Assembly: GCA_031551255.1 (NCBI GenBank)
Contig: JAVBNW010000100.1
Coordinates: 1-13,631 of the forward strand
Direction of reading: 5' to 3'
DNA: 13,631 nucleotides
Origin: JAVBNW01 sp031551255
Lineage (GTDB): Bacteria; Bacillota; Clostridia; Christensenellales; UBA1750
The position numbers and the translations under genes were made by a program. Below are positions 13,045 to 13,631 of the stretch, piece after piece. Each line of letters begins with the position of its first letter. Position 1 is the stretch's first letter. The notes beneath the pieces are model-generated. The model did not search any database and was not told where the DNA came from. It worked only from the letters and a program-made list of their open reading frames with translations.

Positions 13045-13631
13045 AGAACATAACGCTCGCGGCGGCGTGGTGACGAAGGGGAGGGAGCGGGCGCCGCACC
13101 GCTCGCTGCTGTATGCCTTAGGCTATACGAAGCAGGAACTGGAAAGGCCGATGGTCGGCGTCGTATCGGCCTTTAGCGAAATCGTACCGGGACACACGCA
13201 CCTTGATAAGCTCGCCGCCGCCGTGAAGGACGGCGTGTACATGGCCGGAGGGCTTCCGGTTCTCATGCCCTCTATCGGGGTGTGCGACGGCATCGCGATG
13301 GGACACGAGGGCATGAAGTATTCGCTGCCCTCCCGCGAATTGATCGCCGATTCGGTGGAAACCATGGCCATAGCGCATGGGCTTGACGCGCTGGTGCTGG
13401 TGCCCAACTGCGATAAGGTCGTGCCGGGCATGCTGATGGCCGCGGCGCGGCTGAACATACCTTCCATCGTCGTCAGCGGCGGCCCCATGGCGGCAGGCCG
13501 GTTCGGCGGGAAGGACATCAGCCTGTCGAGCCTGTTCGAGGCGGTGGGCGCGCACGCGGCGGGGCTTATCACCGACGAGGGGCTCTCAGAAATCGAGCGC
13601 GGCGCGTGCCCGGGCTGCGGCTCGTGCGCGG
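13037..13631 (+). CDS. ilvD: Dihydroxyacid dehydratase, 5' part (cut by window edge)
   Basis: Fe-S enzyme dehydrating 2,3-dihydroxy acids to the keto acids that become valine and isoleucine. Only the first 198 residues of a roughly 550-aa protein are present. Diagnostic motifs are GVCDGIAMGHEGM (81-93), YSLPSRELIADSVE (95-108), the cluster cysteine C125 in NCDKVVPGMLM, SGGPMAAG (147-154) and CPGCGSC (191-197). At the VPGH segment (50-53) there is no cysteine, whereas oxygen-stable [2Fe-2S] homologues have NEITPC there; this points to the oxygen-labile E. coli-like cluster type and an anaerobic host. The ATG overlaps the ilvC stop by 8 bases (13037-13044), with GGGGGA 6 nt upstream, so translation is probably coupled to ilvC. 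Confidence 0.95.
   Translation, partial: MNREHNARGGVVTKGRERAPHRSLLYALGYTKQELERPMVGVVSAFSEIVPGHTHLDKLAAAVKDGVYMAGGLPVLMPSIGVCDGIAMGHEGMKYSLPSRELIADSVETMAIAHGLDALVLVPNCDKVVPGMLMAAARLNIPSIVVSGGPMAAGRFGGKDISLSSLFEAVGAHAAGLITDEGLSEIERGACPGCGSCA

Noticed and set aside
1..13631. CRISPR, tRNA, rRNA, insertion sequences, attachment sites
   Set aside because: No regularly spaced repeats, no tRNA- or rRNA-like segments and no transposase or integrase motifs seen on either strand.

Overview
The window reads as a GC-rich bacterial chromosome segment. I infer an anaerobic or fermentative member of the Bacillota (Clostridia-like). The reasons are strong AGGAGG-type ribosome binding sites before almost every gene, an LplA-type lipoprotein solute-binding protein, and a dihydroxyacid dehydratase without the extra cysteine of the oxygen-stable [2Fe-2S] type. 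No rRNA, tRNA, CRISPR array, transposase or integrase is visible.

Left part (about 116-8080, all minus strand): a carbohydrate-use cluster. In transcription order it encodes an enolase-superfamily sugar-acid dehydratase-like protein, a short-chain dehydrogenase, a DapA/KDG-aldolase-family protein, a large cytoplasmic family 2 glycoside hydrolase, and, after a terminator and a separate promoter, a lipoprotein solute-binding protein for an ABC importer. The enzymes fit a route in which an imported glycoside is cleaved, the sugar is oxidised, the sugar acid is dehydrated and the 2-keto-3-deoxy acid is split (De Ley-Doudoroff-like). The substrate cannot be read from the sequence, and the aldolase-family protein has lost the usual GTTGE pyruvate-binding motif. 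No permease, lactonase or kinase lies in the window.

Middle (8081-8602): a divergent regulatory region. Leftward there is a good promoter (TTTACA, 17 bp, AATAAT) bracketed by a perfect 10-bp inverted repeat whose arms are 42 bp apart, with a 15-bp palindrome at the predicted start site. Rightward there is a strong promoter (TTGACA, 18 bp, TATACT), a 48-codon leader ORF rich in Leu/Val/Ile, and a strong intrinsic terminator just before ilvA. Segments of the leader can also pair in mutually exclusive ways, which is the architecture of ribosome-mediated attenuation. No T-box is visible.

Right part (8603-13631, plus strand): an ilvA-ilvB-ilvN-ilvC-ilvD operon for isoleucine/valine synthesis. It holds threonine deaminase, acetohydroxyacid synthase large and small subunits, ketol-acid reductoisomerase, and a dihydroxyacid dehydratase cut by the window edge. 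Gaps are short, and ilvC and ilvD overlap. The leader system probably matches expression of the whole operon to the supply of charged branched-chain tRNAs. The most notable item is this attenuator; the second is the sugar cluster with its atypical aldolase-family and enolase-family enzymes.
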